Shown: positions 1 to 11,020 of the stretch, one piece after another | Layout: each line of letters opens with the position of its first letter | How positions within the stretch are numbered: the first letter of the stretch is position 1 | NCBI GenBank assembly: GCA_005656395.1 | Contig: SRSI01000050.1 | Coordinates: forward strand, 2,170,001 to 2,234,000 | Source of the DNA: Strongyloides papillosus | Lineage: Eukaryota > Nematoda > Chromadorea > Rhabditida > Strongyloididae | Direction: 5' to 3' | Length of the DNA stretch: 64,000 nucleotides | Notes under the pieces: generated by a model | Seen by the model: only the letters and a program-made list of their open reading frames with translations | What the model was told of the DNA's origin: nothing | The model's database searches: none | Translations under genes and position numbers: made by a program

Positions 1-536
1 AGACATCTATTTTTATCATAAAAACTAGGCTTTAAATGTATTAGTTTCCGTTTCAGAAACAAATTGAAAAAATGATATTTTTTGTAGTAATTAGACGAAT
101 TCTTTAAATGATGATTTATCAAACTGTAAAAAGTTATTAATAACAACTTTTTTTACATTTATACAATTAAAATAATAGATTAGTCACTTGCATTGTATCT
201 GAGACTATAAAATTTGAAAATATTATATTATTTAGCAAAAACCATTTTTTTACGTTCCTGACCTTATAAAAAGTAAATATTTAAAACATAACACTTTTTT
301 ATTTTACAGATTTAATAGACACTTTTTGTTAATTGTACTTTCTAAAATTAACATTACCATCAATCAAGGAAAAAAGACGTAATTTGAATTATCATAAAAT
401 TGTAGTGTCTTTAAAAGGCTGGTTAAACTTATTTTTTACCTTTTAATAGAAAGATATTAAAAATTAATATATATTTTATCTATAATTTAATAAGTATAGT
501 CAAAATATATATTTCAAAAAGAAGGTTCTTCTTGAA
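1..536. other. AT-rich gene-free stretch upstream of the first gene
   Basis: No open frame, repeat or RNA-like fold that I can support. It probably contains the promoter of the gene starting at 537, but no specific element stands out from the A/T-rich background. Confidence 0.5.
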
Positions 537-1955
537 ATGATTACACGAATAAATGTAATTTTCTGTATTTTTTTAATTTTGGTATTAAAAAATGTTGAAC
601 CAATTAGATATTATATCTACAAAAACACTAGTTCTGATAGACTAGAGGCTGCCCAACATCTCGGGGAAGAGGGTAAGTTATCATAAATATTTTAACTTAT
701 CTCTTATCTTTCCTTAAATATAGCAAAAATTAGTTATATTAAAAGAACAATGGGCATGAGTGACGAATTTGAGAAGAGAAACCTTTATTTAGAAGGATTA
801 GAGATTTGTAATGGAATTGATTCTGATGAAGCTGTCAAAATTCAACAACGCACAGAAAAAGAAAGTAGATACCGTGATTGGAAGTACCTCCAACAAATGG
901 GTTTAAAAGACTTCCAAGCCCAATTCATGACTCTTCCACCAAAATTCATGAAAGAAATAACTCATATGGCATGCTCAAAACATGAACAACAACTCCAATG
1001 TGGAGCAAGATTTGAAGGACCAAATATGATCGAAAAAAGAATTGACGACTTGAAACAAATCGGTAACCACAAAATGATGTTCCACAAAGAATGCACTGAT
1101 CCAAATTACGTATCAACAATTTACCCATGTATCGGTAAATTCGTCAAGAAATGGTCTAGTGTTTGCCTTGGTAAGATGGATATGTATTGGGAAGTACAAA
1201 AAATCATCAATACCGAAATTTCTCATATTTACGAGACAGCCCTAAATACTGTAAAGACACTCAGTAATAGTCAAGATGTTAAACATCCAAAACAGTTACA
1301 ATACTTTATTTTCAACAATGCTTTTAGGAAAATTTCAAAACTGGAAGGAAAAAAATGTGAAAAATTCAAAACTGTAAGTTATTTGTGAAGAAAAGAATAC
1401 ATAATATTTATTTTGGTGTATATAGTGCTAAGGGTATTTACATTTTTACGCTATTTGTTGATACATTACACAATACGTATTATTTTTATACTTTCAATTA
1501 ACTTTAAAATTTATTGGGTTCCCTTAATATAGTCATATGACATTCCAGCATATACACCATTTTTCCATCCATCTCTAAAATGTATTATGTATTCTTTTAG
1601 AACCATCGAATACACAATATTGGAAACGGTAGTTTAATTAATCATTAACATAAATATCTTTTACTGCTCACTAAAATTAAAATAATCAAAAAACTTGTTA
1701 CTTCATGATACATTTTAAAAAATTTGAAAGAAAATAATATTATTATACAATAAATATAACTTAAATTTCATATTTTTTTTACAGATGCGCGATTGTATCT
1801 TACCAGCACTACAAAAACAATGTGGAACCGAGGCTAGGAATGCATTAGAAACTGCCATCTCTGTTGGGTACCTGAGAACAGAACGTCATGAAAGATTAAA
1901 TATGGATTTTGTCAACTTAAATTTCCCCACCGACTATAGATGTTCAGGATTATAA
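537..1955 (+). CDS. Secreted cysteine-rich protein, nematode-specific type
   Basis: Three exons, 537-672, 724-1373 and 1785-1955, join in frame (phases 1 and 0) at GTAAGT donors and TAG/CAG acceptors to give 318 residues. The N-terminus (MITRINVIFCIFLILVL) is a clear signal peptide, so the product should enter the secretory pathway. The mature part has ten cysteines, several in clusters such as AC-x8-QC, YPC-x11-VC, KKC-x6-RDC and a final YRCSGL, which suggests a disulfide-bonded extracellular domain. The pattern recalls nematode secreted families of the DUF19 / CPG4-like kind, but I cannot assign one firmly. There is no transmembrane segment or enzyme motif. AATAAA poly(A) candidates lie at 2270-2279. 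Function is unknown; the exon structure is well supported by frame and splice consensus. Confidence 0.8.
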
Positions 1956-2828
1956 AATATTAAATGTAAATATGAACAATTTGTGGAGTAAAAAAGTAAA
2001 AAGTTGACTAAAAAATTATTATTTTTTGTATATATGTATGTTATAAAGTGAAAACGGTGCGTGATCGAGTTAATGATATCAATATATATTTTTTGTTGTT
2101 GAGTATTATTATTATTTTATAATAATATGGTTACTTTTATAACTGTTTTTGATTTTTTCTTAACATTGTGGTGTTGAAGGAAATAAGTATTTGGTAACTC
2201 TTAATATATTGTTTTCATATAAGTATTGTCATAGAAAAATCTCCAAAATTTATATTATGTTAGATAGATAATAAATAAAATTAAAAAGAAAAATTAAATG
2301 ATTATTATTTCCATTAACATGATATATGACTTGATAAATGAAATTTGAGGTTATATATTAATTAGCATATCAAATAATATGTTCTTTCTCTCAATCATCT
2401 TCTAACTTTTAATGTAATTTCATAATTTATGTTAAAAAGAACATTATTATTATGATAAATTTGTTGTTTTTGTCGGTAACAGTATATCTATATATTGTAA
2501 TAACCTTAAACTCTACAAAATGTAATAATCTCATTTAATCTCCGTCATACACATATAATTCAATTAGCATAAATTGTTTCTCACAAACTTGAAACAAATC
2601 TACTGTAATATGAGATGATATTCTCTTTATTAGAATATACATAGATATTATATAAAAACAACAACAACATCAAAATACCCCTGCCGTCATCGAAGTAGGA
2701 ACTCTATTGTAGATATTTAAGGAGAAATGTTAAATCTCCTGAGAATGAAGTTATTGAAAAATTTTGTAATCATAAGGATAATTGAAATACATTACATTAT
2801 AAATCACATCAATATTAATATATATTAG
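1956..2828. other. Gene-free stretch between the secreted-protein gene and the retrotransposon
   Basis: Holds the likely 3' UTR of the upstream gene, with overlapping AATAAA motifs at 2270-2279, and a small hairpin at 2720-2740 (AGGAGA paired with TCTCCT). No coding potential is visible. The last five bases, ATTAG, are the left copy of the retrotransposon target duplication. Confidence 0.5.
2824..2828. repeat. Target-site duplication, left copy
   Basis: ATTAG immediately before the left LTR matches ATTAG at 7371-7375 immediately after the right LTR. Five bases is the usual duplication length for Ty3/Gypsy-type integrases. Confidence 0.9.
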
Positions 2829-2980
2829 TGTTTAGAAATTAAAGCTAATTAAACACAAATAAATGTGAAGCACAATTCATTTTATTAAGAGAAAACATGC
2901 TTATTTATAATCGTGAAATAATAATATATTTGAATATATATTTAAAACATTTAAATTTAAAATATTTAAATTTTCATTCA
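2829..2980 (-). repeat. 3' LTR (left copy)
   Basis: 152 bp, base-for-base identical to 7219-7370 (offset 4390). On the coding strand it begins TGAATGAAAA and ends CTAAACA. Its first seven bases complete the polyprotein reading frame and supply its TGA stop. It contains a TTATAAATAA box-like stretch and an AATAAA motif on the coding strand, compatible with promoter and poly(A) roles. Confidence 0.95.
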
Positions 2981-5900
2981 TCCGGATCTTTTTCTTCCTC
3001 GACTTCTTCTTCCGGAGAAGTTTCACATAATTTAGACTTCAACCAGTTGTTGACTTTATTAGTGATTTCATCAGGATCACCACCTTTAGCCAATTCATCA
3101 GCACATTCATTAAGAAACACCCCGTTGTGCGCAGCTACTCTTTTGATATGAACTTGGGGGATCTTCTGGACCAGGTCATCAACGGCTTTGTAAAGAGAAC
3201 TGTTGGACAACCTTGAAAAGCCATTGTCTCTCCAGTTGTCAATCCATCCCTCACTATAAGCTCCGGTAAGGTTTCGTGAATCTGAAAAAATGTAGACTTG
3301 TTGTAAATTCATGTCCTGTGCTATCTCCAGTGCTACTTTAACAGCCATTATCTCAAGCCTGTTTGCTGACGGTCCACATGATCCATGTTTGATACCTCTC
3401 TGAGCGTATACCTTTACCTTAACCTTTCCTTCTTCAGGAAGGAGGAGACCTACAACCCCGTAACCATTCTCCTGTTTAGTCGAACCATCTGTAAAAAATA
3501 CTCCCGCTGGGTACTTGAAACCTCCATTTTTCAACAATTGGGTAATTTCTTGATTACTACTGACAACCTGTTCATCATTAACTGCAGAATCATCATCAGC
3601 CTCCTTTAAATCTTCTTTCCTCCCATGAACTCGCTCCGCCGGAAGCATGTGGACTATTCCATCTGCCAGTACTCCCTTAATACGTTGACCAATGGTCCAT
3701 ATCAGTTGGCCTTCAGTCCATGTTTGATTGGGTGACACTTTAAAATAAACCGGTTGAGACACACTTTCGAAACGAATGTCTTGAAACCATTTTTTCCCCA
3801 TGGAACGTTTTCCCACAAACTTGTCTATGCGCGACATTCCTTTGTAATCTGAAACTGTTCTTACACTTATTAATGCCCAGGTAAGTGATTCTTCAACATT
3901 TAAATTCATCTCCTCCTGTGCTTTTTTCATCTTATTTTTCAGAATATTAACCATCCCTTCTGCAAGACCGTTGGATCTTGGTGAATATGTTGGCACAAAA
4001 AAATGCAACGTTCCTCTCTCTTCAAGCCATCCTGCAACTTCTTCACTCTGAAATACCGGTTCATTGTCGGATACCAACAACTCAAAATCACCGAATAAAG
4101 CAACAATCTCCTTCAGTACTTCCAAGAAATCCGATTTTCGCTTAATAACCTTAGCAAAAGGGTAGGCCGAGAAAGAATCCGTAAGTAGAAAAATGGTCTT
4201 ACCTGAGAAGAAGAAAAAGTCCATATGTCCTCTCTCTCTTGGTTCAACAGCCGGTGTCCAAATTAACGTCTTACATGGTCCATTCTTCCGGAACATTTGA
4301 CAAATCTTACACTCAGAAATTACTTCTTTTATCAATTTTGTAAGCCCGTGGATGATGAAGTAGGTGTTGATCCGATTGGTAAGGTTTCTCGTTCCTTCAT
4401 GATAATCCTTATGTATTTTAGCAACTATACGTTTACCTGAACCTACTGGAACTATCAATTTACCATTCAATGCCATAACATTCCTCTCTCCAGTCAACGA
4501 AAGCTGGTGCTTCTCTAGGTGTCTGTAGACTCCATCAAAAACTCCCTTAAACATGTTCATATAATCCAGATCAGCACGTGCTTCCTGTATCAACTCATTC
4601 TCGACAGTTGTAAGTTTCAAGTGTCCAATATTTTCTTTTTCATCCTTTTTTATAGAATAACACTGCTCTAGTACCCCTAAACTCAATGCTACAACATCGT
4701 CTTTTGCTTTTGGCAGATTTATTGGCTCCAAGTTCATCAATGATAACGTAAAGAGCATGCCGCATACTCTCTTAGACTTTGGATGACCCAACATCTCTTC
4801 ATCGTACGGTGGTCGGATTCTCCTGCTTTGCTCTAAGCCATCACAATGTATGAAAACCTTACAGTGTTTCAAACGTGGCTGGTTCATCATTTCGTAAATC
4901 GCTACAGTCCACCGGTCCAATACAGAGTAATTTCGTTCCGTTGCCGTCGATTTTCTTGAACACCAACATGCTACACCATGAGATTTATCAGTAAACCAGT
5001 AAAGAGCAGAACTTATCGAATTTTTATGCTGATTCACAACCACAACAACTACTTGTGCACCTTCCGGTATCGTCGTGATCTTGGGATTCCTTTTCAATAT
5101 GCTCATAATGGTCTCAAAAGCCTTTTGCTCATCTTCTTCCCACCTGAATTTGGAGCCATCCCATACAGAAGTGATTGCACCAAACTCTGGGATCAACCGT
5201 GAGAAGTATAATAATTTCCCTCTCAAACTTGCAAGCTCTTTAGCATTTTTTGGTGGTGTCATGTCTAACAATTTCTTGATCTTTTCATCAGGTATCTCCC
5301 ATTCAGTACCGCTAATCTGGTAACCAATAAAATGAACCTGTGGCTTTAATATCTCGCATTTTTCAAGATTCCAGCTCCATCCTCTCTTGGTCAAAGCTTC
5401 AGTGACTTCCTTTATCGCTTGAATCTGCTGTGCTACAGGTCCATAGAACAAGAAATCGTCCATGTAAAAGGTAAAATTAGTACTTTTAATCATTTTTAAA
5501 GACTTACGGATCTCGGCTACAAATAATGCTGGAGCCGTTGCTAAGCCAAATGGTAGAGTTTCTGCCTTATATATCCCATAAGGTGTGTAGAAACACGTCA
5601 ACTCTTTGGAATGCTCATCCAGTGGTAAGGCTTTGTACGCTGCAGATACGTCCATGGTACTAAGATACTCTGAGCCTGAAACCATGTCAATAACACTTTC
5701 CAATCTTATCAAGTCCACCTCCCTTTTAGCCAGGAATTGGTTTAGTTCACTATAATCAACGCATACTCTCATGAAATCACAAGGAATCTTATCATCAACA
5801 GCGTGTTCATCTGCATTTTTCTTTTTTACGATATGGATTGGAGATACAATTCTGGGTATATCATAAACTCTTGATATCATGCCCGACCTTTCTTCTTTAT

Positions 5901-7200
5901 CTAAATATGCCTGTAACCCACCACTGAAGATATTTTTCACCTTTCTTCGGTAATCTCTCTTCAACTGGATGTCTTCTATGGTAAGTCCATCTCTCAATTC
6001 TAATGAAATAGGTGTTCTCTTTTCTATACTTTCAACCTTCTGTTGGCATTGCTCTATAAACTTCAGGACTTCTTCTCTTTCAACCATTACCGATGTCTCG
6101 TGACCTTCATCTTTGCAATCCTGTAATACCTCATTTTCGGAATGGTCGGCCGTTAACGATGATTCAACAGAAGTATCATTATCACTACCGATTTCAAACA
6201 GGTCACAGTTGTTTTTCAAAACACGCCATCCAATGATAATATCATTACCTTTAACTGGCACATAGAAACGAAGTACTTGTATTCCTTTACCATTCTTGAA
6301 ATCAACTTCACAGTCAAACATTGCAATTGCTTTCAATGCACTCCCATCAGCCATACAAGCACTAACTCCACTGGTTGGTTTAAGTTCGACACCAAGGTTC
6401 TTAGCATTCTCGAGACTCATCCAATTTTCTGTTGAACCACTGTCTAAAAACACTTCCTTTGTCTTACCACAGATTTCGATTTCTCTCATAGCTGCAAGAT
6501 CGTTGTTACAAATCTTCAATTGACCTGTCTCCCAAGTTCTCGTAGTGAAATTATAGACCGGTGATCCGGCGTCCTTCCACTTCTTGCATTCCTCTTTTTT
6601 ATGGTCTGATTCCTTACAAAACCAACATGTTAATTTCAATTCCTTCTTCTTCGTCTCTCCTTTCTTAAACTCTCTCCCATGAGTGACATCTTCAGCATCC
6701 AGTATCTTCTTCAAAACAGTTGCCAAATCAGTTGTCTCATCAATAGTTGAGTTGATTAAGAATAAAGTGTAATCGTCGATCTCTATCAATAATTTTTGAA
6801 TGACAAGTTTTTCCCAAATTATCTTGTCTACGCGTCTTGCCAATGTTTGAAGACGAGCACCAAAATCCATCGTGTTCTCTCCTTTTTTCCTTTCCATATT
6901 CCAAAACTCCAGAACCTTTGTCCCGTATGCCTTTTCCCTAGTCTCGGCTCGCATGTTCATGAACTCAACCAAATCGTTCGTATCAGCATCCCCGAGTTCT
7001 TTCACCTTATTCTCCAAGTAAGTCATGAATCCGCTAACAATTCCCTCTGACTGACGTAAAAGTATCCAAGAGAGACGTTCTGCAGGGGTCGAATTTGGAT
7101 AAGCCACCTTCCAGATCATCTCTTTCTGCTTCACCATTGTACAAAAATGGGTCTTATCAGCCATCATTTCTAGTTGTTCGCAGGTTGGAGTTTCCTTCAT
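2974..7200 (-). CDS. Gag-Pol polyprotein with a C-terminal second RNase H
   Basis: One 1408-residue frame starting at the ATG that abuts the primer-binding site. Residues 1-180 are gag-like. A CCHC knuckle (C192, C195, H200, C205) follows. The protease has DSGS at 253-256. RT spans about 420-640, with catalytic D517 and YMDD at 579-582. The usual RNase H (about 715-795) keeps Asp787 but seems to have lost the first Asp (NQHK where TDAS is usual) and the Glu. Integrase has an HHCC finger (H930, H934, C964, C967) and a D994-D1045-E1081 triad with 35 residues between the last two. A second RNase H at about 1228-1378 has the full set D1238, E1283, D1307, H1358, D1369 and resembles cellular RNase H1. 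No frameshift separates gag from pol, so another mechanism must set the Gag:Pol ratio. The frame stops on a TGA inside the 3' LTR. Confidence 0.95.
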   Translation of the reverse strand: MKETPTCEQLEMMADKTHFCTMVKQKEMIWKVAYPNSTPAERLSWILLRQSEGIVSGFMTYLENKVKELGDADTNDLVEFMNMRAETREKAYGTKVLEFWNMERKKGENTMDFGARLQTLARRVDKIIWEKLVIQKLLIEIDDYTLFLINSTIDETTDLATVLKKILDAEDVTHGREFKKGETKKKELKLTCWFCKESDHKKEECKKWKDAGSPVYNFTTRTWETGQLKICNNDLAAMREIEICGKTKEVFLDSGSTENWMSLENAKNLGVELKPTSGVSACMADGSALKAIAMFDCEVDFKNGKGIQVLRFYVPVKGNDIIIGWRVLKNNCDLFEIGSDNDTSVESSLTADHSENEVLQDCKDEGHETSVMVEREEVLKFIEQCQQKVESIEKRTPISLELRDGLTIEDIQLKRDYRRKVKNIFSGGLQAYLDKEERSGMISRVYDIPRIVSPIHIVKKKNADEHAVDDKIPCDFMRVCVDYSELNQFLAKREVDLIRLESVIDMVSGSEYLSTMDVSAAYKALPLDEHSKELTCFYTPYGIYKAETLPFGLATAPALFVAEIRKSLKMIKSTNFTFYMDDFLFYGPVAQQIQAIKEVTEALTKRGWSWNLEKCEILKPQVHFIGYQISGTEWEIPDEKIKKLLDMTPPKNAKELASLRGKLLYFSRLIPEFGAITSVWDGSKFRWEEDEQKAFETIMSILKRNPKITTIPEGAQVVVVVVNQHKNSISSALYWFTDKSHGVACWCSRKSTATERNYSVLDRWTVAIYEMMNQPRLKHCKVFIHCDGLEQSRRIRPPYDEEMLGHPKSKRVCGMLFTLSLMNLEPINLPKAKDDVVALSLGVLEQCYSIKKDEKENIGHLKLTTVENELIQEARADLDYMNMFKGVFDGVYRHLEKHQLSLTGERNVMALNGKLIVPVGSGKRIVAKIHKDYHEGTRNLTNRINTYFIIHGLTKLIKEVISECKICQMFRKNGPCKTLIWTPAVEPRERGHMDFFFFSGKTIFLLTDSFSAYPFAKVIKRKSDFLEVLKEIVALFGDFELLVSDNEPVFQSEEVAGWLEERGTLHFFVPTYSPRSNGLAEGMVNILKNKMKKAQEEMNLNVEESLTWALISVRTVSDYKGMSRIDKFVGKRSMGKKWFQDIRFESVSQPVYFKVSPNQTWTEGQLIWTIGQRIKGVLADGIVHMLPAERVHGRKEDLKEADDDSAVNDEQVVSSNQEITQLLKNGGFKYPAGVFFTDGSTKQENGYGVVGLLLPEEGKVKVKVYAQRGIKHGSCGPSANRLEIMAVKVALEIAQDMNLQQVYIFSDSRNLTGAYSEGWIDNWRDNGFSRLSNSSLYKAVDDLVQKIPQVHIKRVAAHNGVFLNECADELAKGGDPDEITNKVNNWLKSKLCETSPEEEVEEEKDPDE
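2987..3000 (-). promoter_or_regulatory. Polypurine tract of the retrotransposon
   Basis: A 14-base run GAGGAAGAAAAAGA on the coding strand lies six bases before the 3' LTR, where plus-strand DNA priming is expected. The same bases encode the acidic-basic C-terminal tail (EEEK) of the polyprotein. Confidence 0.65.
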
Positions 7201-7216
7201 CCTGCCAGGATCGCCA
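7200..7216 (-). promoter_or_regulatory. tRNA primer-binding site of the retrotransposon
   Basis: On the minus strand, two bases after the 5' LTR, the sequence TGGCGATCCTGGCAGGA is complementary to a tRNA 3' end finishing in ...GATCGCCA. This implies CCA plus a G discriminator, as found in many eukaryotic tRNA-Arg. The site runs directly into the ATG of the polyprotein (7198-7200). The tRNA identity is inference. Confidence 0.75.
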
Positions 7217-7218
7217 AA

Positions 7219-7370
7219 TGTTTAGAAATTAAAGCTAATTAAACACAAATAAATGTGAAGCACAATTCATTTTATTAAGAGAAAACATGCTTATTTATAA
7301 TCGTGAAATAATAATATATTTGAATATATATTTAAAACATTTAAATTTAAAATATTTAAATTTTCATTCA
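7219..7370 (-). repeat. 5' LTR (right copy)
   Basis: Identical to the left LTR over all 152 bp. It lies directly upstream, on the minus strand, of the primer-binding site and the polyprotein start at 7200, so it would act as the element promoter. Confidence 0.95.
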
Positions 7371-7375
7371 ATTAG
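7371..7375. repeat. Target-site duplication, right copy
   Basis: ATTAG directly after the right LTR, matching the left copy at 2824-2828. Confidence 0.9.
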
Positions 7376-10300
7376 GGAAAAAGGTTTCTCTTCGCTCTCT
7401 TTGTAATACAGAATGTGTAATAAAACCTATAAAAATTCACCGGAATTATTCTAATAAAACTGATAAACTTTATGGATGCTGTATAATCAATTAAAATTTA
7501 TTCATCAAAGGAGGATTTTTAAAGAAGACACAGAAATAGAAATAGGAGTTGATGTGGATAGTTTTTAGTAGATGGAAATTTTTCCAAGATTCTACGTTTG
7601 TTATTTTTGAAGTATTTTTACTATTCATTTTGATATTTATTACATTTATTTTTTTTAATAAATAATAATTTTATTTATGATGATATTTTATTTTTTATTT
7701 AATTATTTTTGCAAAAATTTATTTTTTCAAGTCTAATTAAATACTATAATTTCATGGAATACCTTATATTTTTAAAAACTTTAAAGTAACTTCCTCATTC
7801 TAATTTTCTATCTTATATTCTTTTATAACACCAAAGTATATATTTTCATTCATTAAACTACGATACCTATTCACCAAATAAATATCGTCATCTCTATTTA
7901 CCATTAATATTCATATCTTTAATTATTTTCTTTTTTACAGAAATTCTCATAACCACATCCCAAAAATAAGTCATGGAAGTATGATATAAATATAGGAAAT
8001 CTAATATTTACAAAAGTTATTATATAATCATAAAGGTGATAATTGATGTTTTACCATTATTATATCTTTTTCATTACTCTAACCATATTATGGATGAAAA
8101 AGGCAAGGTGTTAAAAGCTATTAAAGTTATTCTTTCCTCAATAATAAAAAGTTTATAAAGTTGATGGATGTTATTGTTTGGGGTGATGACGATAATAATG
8201 ATATAATAAAATATTAACATTATACCCTATAATATTGTCTTATTTTGATTTAATATTATATCATGAAATAGAAGTGTTTATGCTAATGAAAGTATTAATA
8301 ATTCATAAGCTGATAAAAATGATCATCGAAAATGGTTATGTGTATTATGGAACACACATGATGGTTTTTGTTGAAATAATAATGATGCTTAATGGAAAAA
8401 TAGAAATGCTTTAAAAAATATAATGATATTGTTTGTGACAAAATTTTCCACGTATAATATGAATAATGAATTTTTTGTAATTTAAAAAAACTTTTTTTTT
8501 ATTTCTGAATAGTAATTATTTCATTGACATATCATAATTTCAACATTTCCATCACCAAATTTGATAAGGTTTTGGCAAGAAGGATATTATTTATCTCTAA
8601 GCTGTCATTATGCATGGTTCTTTAAACAAAAAATTATAACAACTGTAGATAGAGTAATTGTTTGTTATTATAACTGTCACATTAATTTGTATATGTAAAT
8701 GTCTATCTCTTGGTCAAATCACATAATCAAACGGTCAATTAGTCTTTAAGGAATTGCACAACAGGCTGTCACTTTATTTGGTTGGATGATGACCTCACTA
8801 CAACTGTTAAAAATTATCATATTTATAGACTCAATATCATTATTATAATTATTATAAGATTATTAATATTATTATTTATACCTGAGATGACTGTCAATGA
8901 GGTATGGTTTAATTATCTTAAAAACATAATTTTATTAAAACTTAATATATCAAGTCCCTTGATATATCTAATAATTTTATATGGGATTAAAAGATAACAA
9001 AAAAAATTTTTTTTTCTTCAAACATCAAATTAAATATGCAGATAAACTTTAATTCAATAATCATCTTTCTATATGTAACTTATTGGATATGGTAGTTTTG
9101 TGTTGGGAGATAAAAAGATATATAGACACAGTTATTTATGATGCTCTACCTACTTGATATGCAAATGGTTGTTTATTTTGTTGATTATTTATATGAACAA
9201 GGAATATTATTTGAAGTGATAAGAAGAAAAAGAAGGAGAGGATATGAGATTGGCGATAGATATATAGATTATATATATTATTTTGTGGGTGATAAAAGAA
9301 AATGTACAGAATTTAAATTTGTATTTTTTTAACAAAAATCATATTTCTGTGTATTGACAAGAATTCAAATAAGAGAGAACCCGTTCACCACCGCAAGATT
9401 ATGGAGATTTGGAGAATAACTTAACATTATAAACTTTTATTACTTTTACTTTTATATTTTCAAACAATACATACATTATCTAAAATAATGTAAATGATAA
9501 ACTTTTAGAATAATTAAAACAAATTAAGATGATATCCATTCTCATAAAAAAGTTCACACAATAACTTCCATTATCTTTCCATTCTCAAATTCCAATAGGT
9601 ATCACTTAAAATATTTAAAAAGTAATTATTCCAAAGTGCATTTTTAAATGTCTTTTGATTTTTCAAAAACTAAGGGGTAAAAAAAAATGTTTCCACACAA
9701 AAAAATTATTTTCTTATTCAAAAATTAATTTTGACATTGTTGAATAGAAACAAAGAAATTAGGAATCTATCTACATTTTTTGCCATTTAATAAGAAGAAT
9801 ACGAATTAAGATTTTTATTTTTGAACAATAGATTTCAAATAATTAGTAGATAGATTCTTCCCCTCTCTCTTTACTTTCTCTCTCTCATACCAATTTTATG
9901 ATCACATTTTGATTACCCTTTTCAAAAACTTCTTATCCAGTATCATCTTATATTTCACATTTGCCGACATCACACTTTTTTTCCAAGCTTTTAAAATCTT
10001 CAACAATTTTCTATAATATCATTTCTTTAATGTCTAGAGTTCTTCTATCTATAAATACCTATTATCTATTTATATATATAATATATATCTTCTTCCCATA
10101 TATATCCATGCCTCTCATTCGCCTCTCCTCTATCAACTCCACCTCTCCTTTCTATCCTCAATAATAATAATATATATCAACTAACATTTTTCTTGCATCA
10201 TAGCCTTTTGCTTTTTAACAAAAACTCTTCCCACTTTATACTCCCGATTCATCTCACCCCCATTTTTGATGCAGTCACTTATATATAAAGTATATCATCC

Positions 10301-11020
10301 TAATTTATATGTACATTTATTATTTTTTAATATTAGGTAGATTACATTAATGTTTTAAGCTTTTATGTGAGAATAAGTTAATTTATACAATATGCTTCAT
10401 CTCTCAATATACACCTTTTGATAGAGAAAAGTTTTAATGGGTACTTCAGAGATTCTGATAAATACAAAAAAAAATAATACCTTTTTTTTAAGAATTTTGT
10501 CATTCACAAAAAATTATTTTATCATACACATTTACAATATATTTCTTTTTTATTAGATTATTATTGATAACAATAAAATGATTTTATAAGAATCTCTAAT
10601 AATAATTCTCTAATTTTTTATTTATTGTTTTAAAAGTTCCATGATGTAGGAATTTTTTAAAGACTAAAGTGTTTTTCATCTTAAATTTTTATGTTCTAAT
10701 ATAATTATCATATTTTTTTATAGGCCAAATAAACTACATAGTTTATATATAATAATTTGGTGGATCCCATAAAAGAAACTGTTTGTATACTTTTTATATT
10801 TTATATTGACTTATTAATATTCAGAAAAAAGAAGAAACTTTCCTCTATCAACACAATTCAACAAATATATAAAATATATACACTAAAATTGAACATCATA
10901 CAAAATATATTTTATTTACAAAAAAATATTTCCTCCCCTATATTGTTTTGTAATATATTTCCTAATTTTACTTTGTATTTATAACAAATCTTATTATTAT
11001 AATCTTTTTTAATACTTCAA
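7376..11020. other. Long AT-rich intergenic region upstream of the POU gene
   Basis: No supported gene. It contains A/T-rich simple sequence and a pyrimidine-rich run at about 9858-9890 (CCCCTCTCTCTTTACTTTCTCTCTCTC with interruptions). Short open frames here have A/T-driven composition and no recognisable domain. It is the likely cis-regulatory region of the POU homeobox gene. Confidence 0.5.

Larger units (their letters stand above)
2829..7370 (-). mobile_element. Complete Ty3/Gypsy-like LTR retrotransposon with dual RNase H
   Basis: A 4542-bp element on the minus strand. It has identical 152-bp direct repeats at both ends that start TG and end CA, a 5-bp target duplication ATTAG (2824-2828 and 7371-7375), a primer-binding site two bases inside the 5' LTR, a purine tract close to the 3' LTR, and a single uninterrupted gag-pol frame between them. 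Domain order is gag with CCHC knuckle, protease, reverse transcriptase, RNase H, integrase, then a second RNase H. RT before integrase places it in the Ty3/Gypsy-type order rather than Copia. Identical LTRs and an intact frame indicate a very recent insertion that may still be mobile. Confidence 0.96.

Noticed and set aside
1413..1559. Possible inverted-repeat element in intron 2 of the first gene (TGGTGTATAT / ATATACACCA)
   Set aside because: Only ten bases match and there is no flanking duplication; easily chance in A/T-rich DNA.
2897..7050. Plus-strand frames across the retrotransposon
   Set aside because: Antisense shadows of the gag-pol frame.
9138..9332. Short plus-strand frame with Tyr/Arg-rich content
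   Set aside because: Only 64 codons, low complexity, no supporting context.
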